From contig OZ234493.1 in assembly GCA_965153455.1 (NCBI GenBank), forward strand, positions 35,454,213 to 35,518,212: a DNA stretch of 64,000 bases, written 5' to 3'. Shown here in pieces: positions 34,210 to 44,769 of this stretch. Position 1 is the first letter of the stretch. Each line of letters opens with the position of its first letter. This DNA is from Sphagnum compactum. Its lineage: Eukaryota > Bryophyta > Sphagnopsida > Sphagnales. The translations under genes and the position numbers were made by a program. The notes under the pieces were generated by a model that was given only the letters and a program-made list of their open reading frames with translations, did not search any database and was not told the DNA's origin.

Positions 34210-36455
34210 TATTTGAACCATGTATAGAAATCTGCCAGGAATTTTTCCTTTAATTGAATTGATCTAGTTTCTGGCTATTAAAAATCTCCAAAAAATTGAT
34301 ATTAACACTTTTATTTTTATTTTTCGATTTCTGGCTATATGTAGCCAGCAGAGCAAATGTTTGATATAATTACCAACCTGCCCACTCCCCTCCCCAGAGG
34401 CCCACGTCTAATCTCAGGCTACTAGGCTCTAGCGACCAATATAGTCAAGCAGTTGTCACCTCCCTCTGGCTACAAAAAGACTGCAACAGTGGGGTCCCCC
34501 GACCCTGACCAACCCCGGGCCCCGCCCCCAGTTCCCCACCTTCTGACGAGCCCACAACTACCATCAGGTGGGTAATAAAGCAGGCCGCTAATACAGCAGC
34601 ACGCGTCAAGCGGCCAGATCTACAGTGTGCTGCCGCACCTCTGAAGATGCGTCAGTGAAATTCATAAGATCTCCGCCTTGATGAATCAGGCAGCTGTTGT
34701 GGTGGACCTTGGTGCCAGGGGGGTTTTTTCATTTGAATTTTGTCAGGTAGGTGGACTGGCGATCATCCACTAGAGGACTTGGCCAAATTTGGCTACAGGG
34801 CAGAGAAGAAAGTAGAATGATTTTGGGACCCTGCTATATTTTTGCGAATTATTAGAACCCATCGGTTTAAATCTGGCGATTTTAGAATTTTAATCTAAAT
34901 CTGCTAATTTCAAATGTGCAGTTTAAATGTGGCGATTTTTAACCTCAAAATAAGATGACTTTGGGCCATTTTTCAAAATTATCGTTCGTTTGAGTCCCAG
35001 CCTTTTTTCTTTTTTTGTCGCCAAGTGGAGAAATTTCGCAAGAAGAAAAAACGATGCATGGTGGTGGAGATCCACGATTGCCGAGAGTCAAGACCATGTG
35101 GGTTGTGGATCCACGAGTCGACCATGTGGGGTTTAGATCCACGAGTCGACGATATGGGTTTCAGATCCACGAGTCCGTGAAAAGAAGATAATTTCAGTCA
35201 TTAGATTTACATTATTACTAAGCATTACCGACATCCTAAATACAAGCGCTTTATTAGCTCATGTCCCTCACCTCCCCCACTATTTGCCTACATTTGTCTC
35301 ACCTGGGTTTGGGTTTGTAGAGAGCTTTAGAGCCCACATATGGATGGATGGACAATGGTGCAGCATTTCTTTTGTCCTAAGATTTCTTTTTTTTGTCTAG
35401 AGGTTTGTCATATATGGACCCTGGGAAGAGGTTCTGAGTCACATTGGCTTCATGGCATCTATCTTTTCGTTTTGTTTGTTTGTCAAGTTGAGATCTCCCA
35501 AATCACACTGTCTCCCCCGCCCCCCACCCTCCACTCTTGGTACCATTTGAAAGCCCTCGATGAGTAAAGGGGTGCATTTAGGTGGTTTTGTAATGTTTAG
35601 AACTTTGGTGTGAGAGTTTTTGAATATAGAATAATATTGTCATTCAAAATTCAATAACATCAAAATTGAATTTTGTAGAGAGATTGAGGTGCTACCCATA
35701 TTGTGAAAAAGCCTTCAATGAGTAGGATTTTATAGACTTATTTTGTAATTTTGAACCTAAGGTGCGGGAGATATTGAATTTTATAGTACTTTTGTCACGA
35801 GAAATTCAACAAAGTTACAAAAGATGGTTTTGGAAGGAAAGATTAGTTGGGTAACAAGTTCACACTTAGGCTACCAGTGCAAGCCAGATTAGTCTATCAA
35901 ATTATGAACGGTATCTCTATATAATTATTCTATATAGAGTTAGGATTGAGCACAGTTGGATAGCAAGGTTTACCTCAGATCCATTGTGACACATTCACAT
36001 TCAATAAGCCATCTTTTTTGAAGCCATGTGATGAATGGCATATTTGTGAGGTATACTTTGTGGTTTCATCAATTTCTACATGCAATATATGCCATGTTTA
36101 TCATAGTTTGACACTACTATAATCTGTGCCATTACCACAATATTCATGTGTCAAAAGCCTAAGGAAAATACTCTATTTGTAGTGATTTAAGTATTGTCTC
36201 TACCCATAAAACTTAAACCTTGGTGAAGGATTTGATCATAAAATTTTGGAACAAACTTGACCAATGGATGAGTGACACCTGGAGTATCATATGTGCACCA
36301 AATGGATGGGCATGCTCCATAAAAGTGCATGCAACTAACTAATGAGAAATCATAGATACAATAAGGGAAGTTTTTAGTTTGAACTTTACCATAAAGGACA
36401 TAGTCATCAGAGGATGAGCTGTTTTTCCTTCATAGTGCTTTCCTCCTACCAGAAT
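34210..36455. other. intergenic DNA, no gene recognised
   Basis: Contains the partial repeat at 34.74-34.80 kb and three near-copies of GATCCACGAGTCGA within 35.07-35.18 kb (an imperfect tandem of about 30 bases). No coding sequence was recognised. Confidence 0.4.
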
Positions 36456-36459
36456 CAAC

Positions 36460-36812
36460 TAAGCAATGAACCATGAAGGATGAACATTTGGTATGTGACA
36501 ACGAAACACTTTTTCATTGTATTTTTTGTTCCATAACTAACCTCAGTAGTTATCTATATAATGACCAACCTATGGTATCCACCTACCAAATGCCTTGCCT
36601 GCTTACCTTTGTACATAGTAATCACTTACACTCTCTGCCTTCTTTACTTGCATACTTACCCACTTACATACCTAGTTACCGGTATTGTGGGGTGAACTTA
36701 GGAGGTTTTACAAGATAGGTTACCTCCCACCTTGGTAACTCTGTTGTGGTTCATCCACAACTGAGTCACAATGGATTTCTAGTGGATGGTCCACTAGTGA
36801 ATACTAGGTCAC
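36460..36812 (-). repeat. inverted copy of the 44.77-47.2 kb repeat family
   Basis: GGTTCATCCACAACTGAGTC at about 36750 is the reverse complement of the sequence at 44.82-44.84 and 44.91-44.94 kb. ACCATGAAGGATG at about 36471 matches the reverse complement of 47.17-47.19 kb. Motif order is kept, so it is a diverged inverted copy of the same repeat. Confidence 0.55.
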
Positions 36813-37139
36813 ACGATCCCTTTCCTCTTTGCCCACATCAGACTTGTTATTAGAGTCATTGGGTTGTAGGACTCTTCATTTGATTGTTTAACATCCTTCC
36901 CATCTCCTTTCTTTTTTGTTCTTGGAATAGTGTCACCCATGTTTTCTTACATTCATCAATTTTGAATCGTGTGGACATTGTGAGAGTAAGGGAGGAGGGG
37001 GTGGGGTACTTTGGGGCCCTTCTTGAGGCGGTGCTCAATAGCTATCTTCCATCACACCAACGGCTTTATTATTGTCACCTTCCACTTCACAAGTTCCAAA
37101 ATGTGAAATTTTGTTTCTCTGCATAAAATCCATCCCTAT

Positions 37140-37270
37140 CTCTTTTTTTTTTCAATTTTGGGATGTGTTGAAAGTTGTGATTGCCCATAAGCCAACTTAG
37201 CCAAATTTGGCTATTAACAAAATATGAAAGGAAAAAAATTTAAGCATCCTTATATACTTTTGACTACTTA
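37140..37270. repeat. gene-proximal repeat family, copy 2 with a 16-bp palindrome
   Basis: Poly-T, then TTTTGGGATGTG, then TAGCCAAATTTGGCTA (a perfect 16-bp palindrome at about 37199-37214), then AAATATGAAAGG and TTTAAGCATCC. Motif order is the same as at 34.05 and 43.95 kb. Confidence 0.65.
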
Positions 37271-37279
37271 CTTGATCTA

Positions 37280-40200
37280 TGTAAAGAAATCTATGATTCT
37301 TTTTTATTTTTTTATTTTTTCAAATTTTAACATTCTAAAAACCCATTGGATTTGCAAAAAAAAATTCGCCCAAAAAAAAAAAGCTGATACCGTGGTGTAC
37401 AAGGTTCCACAGTTCTCATTGTCTTCTCTCCCACCCACACACATACACCCCCCAACCCAACAAAAAGAATAAGCTTTGACATGAAATACTTTCTTGGAAA
37501 TGACAAAGTCAATTAGAATATGGTAATTCTGCAACCTAAGCTTCCTAGCCTAGGCAGCGGCTATTTCATTTTTGTTTATTTTAAGGGAATCTCAACATGT
37601 TGTAACAATAAAAAATGATCTTTTTGAGACAAAACATAGAACCCACTAGAAGAGTTGCTGGCCACGTGCAACACAAACCTCCTTATTGATTACCTTACTA
37701 GCCCAAACCAAAGATCAACTCTTGTCCAATAAGACTAGTAAGTGACTGGTTGGTGATCTAGTGCATTGTCTTGACCATTGGCCCTCTTTGGATACTAAGA
37801 ATACAAGTGAATTGATTTTGGTGGTGTATAGAATTTATAGTCTCATTGGCAAGGTTTGAACATTCCAACATTCTTTTGTTGGTAGGCACAACACCTTCTT
37901 GCACTAACCCAATTGCAACTCAATTGTTTGAGTGATGCTAAGTTTGATCACAGTATTTCACTTTGCATAACTCCAGTAGAGTTGTTTCATAATTATAGGA
38001 CTCAATACAAATCCATAACTGCACTTGATTTGTTCTATGACACTGAATGAGATGTTGATCAGCAAATTTGATATTTCTAGAAAGAATCAATTGGGCAATC
38101 AATGAATCTCATTGGAACTTCACCTTCCCAAGGTCAAGAATGATTATGATGCAATTGTACCACACATAGATATACAGGCAATCACAAATATGGAAATCTG
38201 TGGTTGAATAGGTACTAAGCTTTTGAAGCAGATCAAAATAATTAACTTTCCCTGCATTTTCATGGTAAAGACACAGTGATCGAAAAGGTACAGTTTCTTT
38301 CTATTTCAACTTTTGAACACATTCAAACTGAGACAAGCAACATTTAAAGGATAGTATAGCTTACAATATGTGAAAATCTCCATGTTTTGTGTTCTCTACT
38401 AGTTTGTTTCAAAATTCCAACAATTTGAAAATCTTGCTTTCCTCAGTAATGACACCAGTCACAAAAAGGACATTAAAGTGCTTGAGTTTCCTCTTCCATT
38501 AGTTTTACTCCCTCCAGCCTCAATCTATTTGTTGCCATACCATAAATCCATCCAAATTTGTCCATACTTGGGTCCCATACACAAGTCTAGGTTCATGAAA
38601 CCTTTTAAAGCTCAAATCTCCTCATCCATCCAATATTCAGCTTTCAATTGCCGGCAAACTTCTCCTTGGATATGGTTAAAGTGCTTACAGTTTGCCTCCC
38701 ATACTTCAGCCCCCGTCTGTCACAGGGAGATGATATCAGTTGCTCTTCCAAATACTAAATCATCCAAGCTTTATTGTATCTAATGGACCCATGAAATAGC
38801 ACTTTTCCTTTAGCCAACTGAGGTTCAAGATCTGTTCAGTTCACAGCTAGAGCAATAAAGGTCTCTGATCCTCAAGTGCACAAGAATTGTCATTATCTTG
38901 AGTTTTATAATATTCTCCTCCTTTGCCTTCTAATTTTCTTGTGTATTTCCAGTCCATCTAGATTCCTAGCAGAGTTCAAATGTGCATCTCATGTCTTTCA
39001 TCTCTTCCCAATGGCCTGGCAATTGTTAATTCCCACACTGTCCAGCACTTTACACACTATTCAAAAGTTACAATATAGATGATATCCAGATGCATCATAA
39101 CCAAACATATCCAAAGGTCAGTGATAAGACAAGAAATTTCATTCTACATTTCTGATGTGGTACCCTGATTTTAGTATGAAGAGAAATCAAAGGACTGCTG
39201 CAAAAGGGGGAAGTTTTGTGACAGCTGATCTTGAGGGATTCAAGAACTTGAAAATATCAATTACAGGGATGAATCTTCAATACCTTCACTATTCTGAGAT
39301 GGAACATTCACTTCTACAGTTTACCAGCACGAAGATACCAGTGACCACCAACAGAATGGCTTTCTAGAAGAGCTTAGCCACCTGGAAAATTTTGAGACAA
39401 GTATAACCAGTACAAGATCTATAAACCTAGTAGGCCTTGTGGAGCTTTTTTGAAGGAACTTCTGAAATGCACAAAGAAAAGGAAGATGATGGACACTTTC
39501 CATTGAATTTTTCTGTAACACTGAAAAGAATTATGCAAGTTCTTAAGACAGCAGATTCTGGCAACCTTGATATATGTGCCTTGGGGAGAATTAGTCTCAT
39601 TAGTATCAGTACTAGCAAAGAGAATTTTGCAATACATCTGCTGGGACCAATACTCTAGATCACATAGATCAGTCCTCTATCAGAAACAGGAGAGATTGGT
39701 TAAAGTTTTGAGTAATTTGCATTAACCTAGTACCTAAGCCCAATTGAGGGATTTCAGTTGGAAATTAGAGAAAAGGGTGTTGATCAAAAGAATTCTAGAA
39801 AATGTTTCCATTGCTTAAATCATGAAACCCATCGCAGTTATCACTAGTTAGGAAAAGAACTCTTGCAATCAATAGAGCTCCAGTAAGTGTATAGACCCCA
39901 TCAAGTACACTCAGGATTTGAAAACTTCTCTCTCTTAAGCTCTACCAGTCATAAATTTAGAACAGCAGAAATACTCAACACCTGGGGACTCTTGGCTAGC
40001 AACCCTAGACTGCATTAAAGAATGCAATTGAGCAGAGGTCACAGGCTGAAGCATAGTTCAAATACATTTGGTGCAAAAACAAACAAAATATGACATAGAG
40101 AACCCAGTTTCCAGTAATGAACCTTTAGTGTGGAGGATGATAAGGAAAGTATATCTGAGATGGTGAGGAGCAGACTGCCCCATATTTACAGGTCCTGAAG

Positions 40201-42265
40201 ACTATGATGAGTGTTTTCTCCCGTCCCAAATTGTGCATACACCACAAGATAGCTTCATTCCACATGGACAACATTAGCCTTCCCTGCCACCAATCACCTC
40301 CAACTAAGCTCCCTAGCTTTGACTTCATTCATCCCACAGGACACCATAGGTTTTTCTCTTCATTGCTATGGATGCTTGATCAACATGCACTGCAATGACC
40401 TGATATTGCAGAACTTTGAATTTGAAGGCTTGCATATAAAGAGATGAAGACACCTAAAGGCTTGTACAATAATCATAAAACATGCAGCCTATTTCTTGTA
40501 GAACTTTTTTTTTGCTGTGACCTACTCTCTAGCAATTACATGGTTATTGCAGTCTTCATGAAACTAAGTATAAAATATGATTCCTAGCCATATGAATCCA
40601 AAAAGTCCTTTGCTCTAATGATATGTACTACAGGAGATTTATCTACACTGGAGTAGATAAAAACACATTTTCAAGCCTTCATTTGTGTTATAACATTAAA
40701 TGAGCATGGCATCACCCCCATACCCTAAAATAATAGATGAAAAAGGCGCAACACATACACACACACACACACATAAATCTTTGGCCTCAATTTGCTCTCT
40801 ACTACACACCATGCTTCAAACATCTATCGTCCTCTCTTTTGTCTGATTAGTTTTCAGATGATGTAAGAGGAAGCACAGAAGCCCACCAACTTCTGTTTGC
40901 ACTTTGCTTTCTTTATCTTGAAAATTGGTACCTACTCCCTTCCAAAAGAACCATACATGATAGTTCCCCATTATACAACTCCATTCTAAGAATCTTAAGT
41001 CTCATTCCCTCTAAGCAACAACTGTTGCCCATCATCCACCTCTGTTCTAAGAATCTTAAGTCTCATTTCCTCTAACCAACACCACACCTAGGTCTTCAAA
41101 CCACTACAGCCTAACATGATTGTCAGTATATATCAAAATAGGCAAATACCTCCTATTATGTGAACATACCCAGTCACTGCTCAACTACTGTCCAACATCC
41201 TCCAATCTCCATTCTCTAACCTCCACAGCATATGCCTATGAGCTGCAACCAAAATGAACAATTGGGCAAGAGGCTGGCACATTGTAAGGTTTAGGGTAGT
41301 AGAAAGCTACTAACCTTGGGTGAGAGATTATAGGCATTGGCACAACACATGCTTATGAGCCCCAACAAGAAATGAGACAACCACAAAAGGAAATAGCAAA
41401 CACTTGGGCTTGGGGGTGGTAGAAACTAACCTACCTTGATCAAGAGATCATAAACATTCTCATAGCATATGCCAATGAGCACACACCAGCAACACAGCTC
41501 TGCTGCCACATTCACTGTCACCATGCTTCACCATGGTGCATACCTCCTGTGGTTGTCTGCTCTAAACTGTGTGCAAAAAGCTAATGCACATCTTCACAGA
41601 AGCAGATGTCCTTCCAGAAACCCGTTTTATGGCTTGTGTAGGCATTGAGAATCTAGGTGACACCTACATCCATGTTCAATTTCTGTACATATCTCCAATG
41701 TCTCCTGAATGAGTATAACCAAGCTCCAACAAACCATATAACCAAAGTCCAAAAAGCACAACTGGTAACAAGTGCCATCATGTTGATGTTTGCACTAATA
41801 TTTGTACATATACTACACCCTGACAAATAATCTATTCATGCTGGTCTGCATGTTTTGATGCTAGACACTCTGAAAATATGTTTCAATGTTAGATGCCATG
41901 GTGACACTGAAGAATTTTTGGTACAGTGATTGAGACCAGAAAACAGACTACACCTGGTCAATTTTGGACTGGACATAGACACCTAGAGTAGCAACTCTTT
42001 CACAAGTCCACACTCATTAGAACCATGCTGCATAAAACATGCTTGAATATCCTCCAAATTTTCCTGATCGTTTCTTACTGAGATTGACTCCTAATCTTGC
42101 ACCTACAATCTATCACCAACTCAGAGTTCTGACACACCATTTCCAAAAAGATTCCCCAAAAGACCTGCATTCTCAAAACATTGTGATCATTGTCAACTGC
42201 TCACAGTGCTCATGTTTCAAGAGATAGTCAATAGTCTGACATGTACTTAAAAACCCAAGATGCAC
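37280..42265. other. intergenic DNA with minor tandem repeats, no gene recognised
   Basis: Balanced composition with no recognisable protein. A 40-base direct repeat (TTCTAAGAATCTTAAGTCTC...) starts at about 40983 and 41044. A diverged repeat of about 125 bases spans about 41224-41485, with shared motifs GTAGAAA, CTAACCTACCTTG and CATATGCC-ATGAGC. A (CA)n run lies at about 40753-40773. The frames at 39419-39658 overlap on opposite strands and look like chance. Confidence 0.4.
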
Positions 42266-42272
42266 ATGAGTG

Positions 42273-43395
42273 TCAAGCAGTGGAGCAGCAACTAGCTTTT
42301 CTTGGCTGTGCAACATCAAGCCCTGACAACCTTTGACTGCTACCCAGAACTGTATTAGACTTCATGGAGACTGAAGAAGTGAGAGATTTCTTACTAACTA
42401 ATCTGTAGATCTCCTTCACCACTGTCTGGAAAGCATCAACCACATTGGTGGCATTCATGGCTGAAGTCTCTATGAAAGATAGGTTCTCCTTCTGCGCGAA
42501 AGCTGTAGCCTCTTCTTTTGTCACCTCCCGTATATTGTCGAGGTCACATTTGTTTCCCACAAGCATGACAACAACACTGGCATCCGAATGCACTGTAGAT
42601 GAAAAAAATTATCACCACATGAAGCCAACATGCCCCAGCACTTCATCATCAGGATCAGCTTATCATGTCATCATAGGATTCATCTACAACCCTTGCAGAG
42701 TTTGACTCATTTAAAACTTATAATGGAAGCAAAGCTGAGAGGTATTGGGGGAAAGGAGGAAAAGAGGATGTTGGAAACATGTGCCAAATTAGCCTGCACG
42801 TCCCTCCGTCTACAGCATCATGCTCAGTTGAAAATCAAAATTACATCTGGGTGTGAAGCATCCGCTAGGTCCTGCTTTCAGTGTCCTTGCTTTTTCCTTC
42901 AACCTAAAGCTTCAGTTTCAGTTGAAATTGAAAGATGCATACGTCAATGTGGTTCTCACTAATCTTTGCTCTAGGAAAAGAAATGGCAATATATATCTAT
43001 ATATATATATATATACAGGTAGATGTCTTCCACTCTTTTTTCTGATGAGAAGAAAATTTACCTCTGAGTTCGTCTAACCAGCGACCTACATTCTCGAATG
43101 TGGCTTTCCGGCTGATATCATAAACGATAAGCGCGCCAACAGCACCTCTGTAGTAAGCGGAAGTCACGGCCCGGAAGCGTTCTTGACCGGCAGTGTCCCA
43201 GATCTGTGCCTTAATCTCCTTGCCGTCAATCTCCATACTTTGTGTCTGAAACTCCACACCAATCGTGGCTTTGGAATTGAGGTTGAATTCATTGCGTGCG
43301 TACCTAGATAGCAGATTCGACTTCCCCACAGCCGAGTCCCCAATCAACACCACTTTGAACAGATAATCCTCGCTCTTGTCGTCATTGTAAGCCAT
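42273..43395 (-). CDS. RABA5-type (Rab11 clade) small GTPase, two exons
   Basis: A complete gene: exon 1 at 43395-43062, an intron of 469 bases (donor GAG|GTAAAT, acceptor CTACAG), exon 2 at 42592-42273; 217 residues. It binds and hydrolyses GTP to steer vesicles. RABA proteins act at the trans-Golgi network and recycling endosomes. All G-boxes are intact: P-loop GDSAVGKS (19-26), switch I with ATIGVEFQ (43-50), WDTAGQE (66-72), NKCD (125-128) and ETSA (153-156). The stretch [12 protein letters not shown] and the variable tail place it in RABA5. The C-terminus ends CCSTA, giving two cysteines for geranylgeranylation and membrane anchoring. The start at 43395 is chosen because the conserved N-terminus begins there; the upstream in-frame part looks like untranslated leader. 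A (TA)n run (42989-43016) lies in the intron. Confidence 0.96.
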
Positions 43396-43674
43396 TTTGA
43401 CCCCGACAAAATCTACGGTGCCAACTATGCGCACGCACACACACAATCAGCACTGCCTGGACCGATCTAGCAGCCACAAGCCGACGACGCTGCTGATCAC
43501 CACAAACACGTTCGAGACCAACTCTCTCTCTCTCTCTCTCGACAGATCAAATACAGAAACACTCAAAACAGGAGTATTATCCGCTCCAAGACACCAGTAC
43601 AGACAGACTCTCGGGTCCAATGTGCAGCCGAACCCGTACGAGACCTGGCGATGCAAGCAAAACAAATCCAGAAG

Positions 43675-43711
<37 letters not shown>

Positions 43712-43940
43712 TCTCTGCCAAGCGCTTCGCTTGGAGTGTGTCGCTGAAAGCGCCAGCGGCAGCGACGCGCACAACGTAGAGTGTGTTCTCGTCCCGCCGA
43801 AATCTAGAGTGTCACAAAATAGACTGTAGTGGAAGGAAAGGGTCCGGAGGATACCTGGACCGACTGACAGCCTGCCAGAGAAACGCGTGCGCCAAAATTC
43901 AGTAGTAACCTGGTAACATATAATATAAGGCTAAGCTGTG
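43396..43940 (-). promoter_or_regulatory. 5' UTR and probable promoter of the RAB gene
   Basis: On the gene's strand the leader holds two (GA)n tracts (43522-43541 and 43679-43709), common in plant 5' UTRs. TATATTATATG on the minus strand at about 43918-43928 is a possible TATA element, which would put transcription start near 43.89 kb. The repeat element beginning at about 43.95 kb probably bounds the promoter. Confidence 0.35.
43679..43709. repeat. (CT)n microsatellite in the RAB 5' UTR
   Basis: An uninterrupted CT run of about 30 bases. A second, shorter run lies at 43522-43541. The overlapping Ser-Leu and Glu-Arg repeat frames are translated microsatellite only. Confidence 0.9.
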
Positions 43941-43949
43941 ATCAGGGTT

Positions 43950-44610
43950 TCTTTTTGTGATGTAGCTGAAGTGGCGCTCATCTATAAATACAATTTAGCC
44001 AAATTTGGTTACAAACAGGATATGAAAGTAGGAAAGTTTAAGCATCCTTCACATTTTTGGCTACATGCTAGAACCCAATTAGAGAAATCTGATGATTTTG
44101 TTTTAATTGTTAAATTTTGGAGACTAGAAACAAATTTAAACACACTTTTAGCCATTTTGAAAAGAAAATATCCAGCTGTCTAAATTTAGCCAGAAAAAAA
44201 ATGTTGACAGTGATCGTGTTGAGTTTTTTGTGTTGAGTTTTCGCCATTTTGTGAAAAACAGTTTTGAAAAAAGAGTATTCAGTGGCAAATTCATTTTTTT
44301 CTAAAAATAGCCCAGAAAAATTAATCACCAAAAATTGTATCAATTGCCCACAATACGAAAAGGTGCTTAAGATTTTCTGCTTTCATATTTTCAATATCTC
44401 CAAATTTAGCAACATATACTTAAGAATGATTGCCACTTGAGCAAAATTGAAAAAAAACTCGCCAAAATTCTATATTTGGTTTTCAGTCTGTAGCCAAATA
44501 TATAGAAGGTCAATTAAAGATTTTTTTTAATATCTGGTTAATGGCCAGATTTGGCTACATCCTTCCAGGGTTCTACATCTTCCCATGGATGATCGCCATA
44601 TGTGATGTGA
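43950..44610. repeat. gene-proximal repeat family, copy 3, with inverted ends
   Basis: The left end has GATGTAGCTGAAGTGGCGCTCATC, then TTTAGCCAAATTTGG, GGATATGAAAGT and TTTAAGCATCC. The right end, reverse-complemented (44.61 to 44.52 kb), has TGGCGATCATCC, GGATGTAGCCAAATCTGG and AGATATTAAAAA. The two ends are imperfect inverted repeats of the same motif series, so this is a roughly 650-base fold-back or MITE-like element just upstream of the RAB gene. Confidence 0.6.
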
Positions 44611-44769
44611 CATTAAACAAACTCCCCAAAAAACACATTGCCCAGATCCTAGTTATACCCAACCACCAGGCACTATGGATAAATCCAAATTTCTAACAGC
44701 CGAGAAAAAATGGTAAGCTATTAACAATTGGAGAAATATGCAGCAGCTTTGGATTGGGTTCCAGCTTAT

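Noticed and set aside
42273-43446. Two separate small Rab genes
   Set aside because: The two frames are complementary halves of one Rab joined by a canonical intron with matching phase; the conserved motifs are divided between them without overlap.
43447-43829. Frames with long Ser-Leu or Glu-Arg runs
   Set aside because: Translated (CT)n tracts in the RAB 5' leader.
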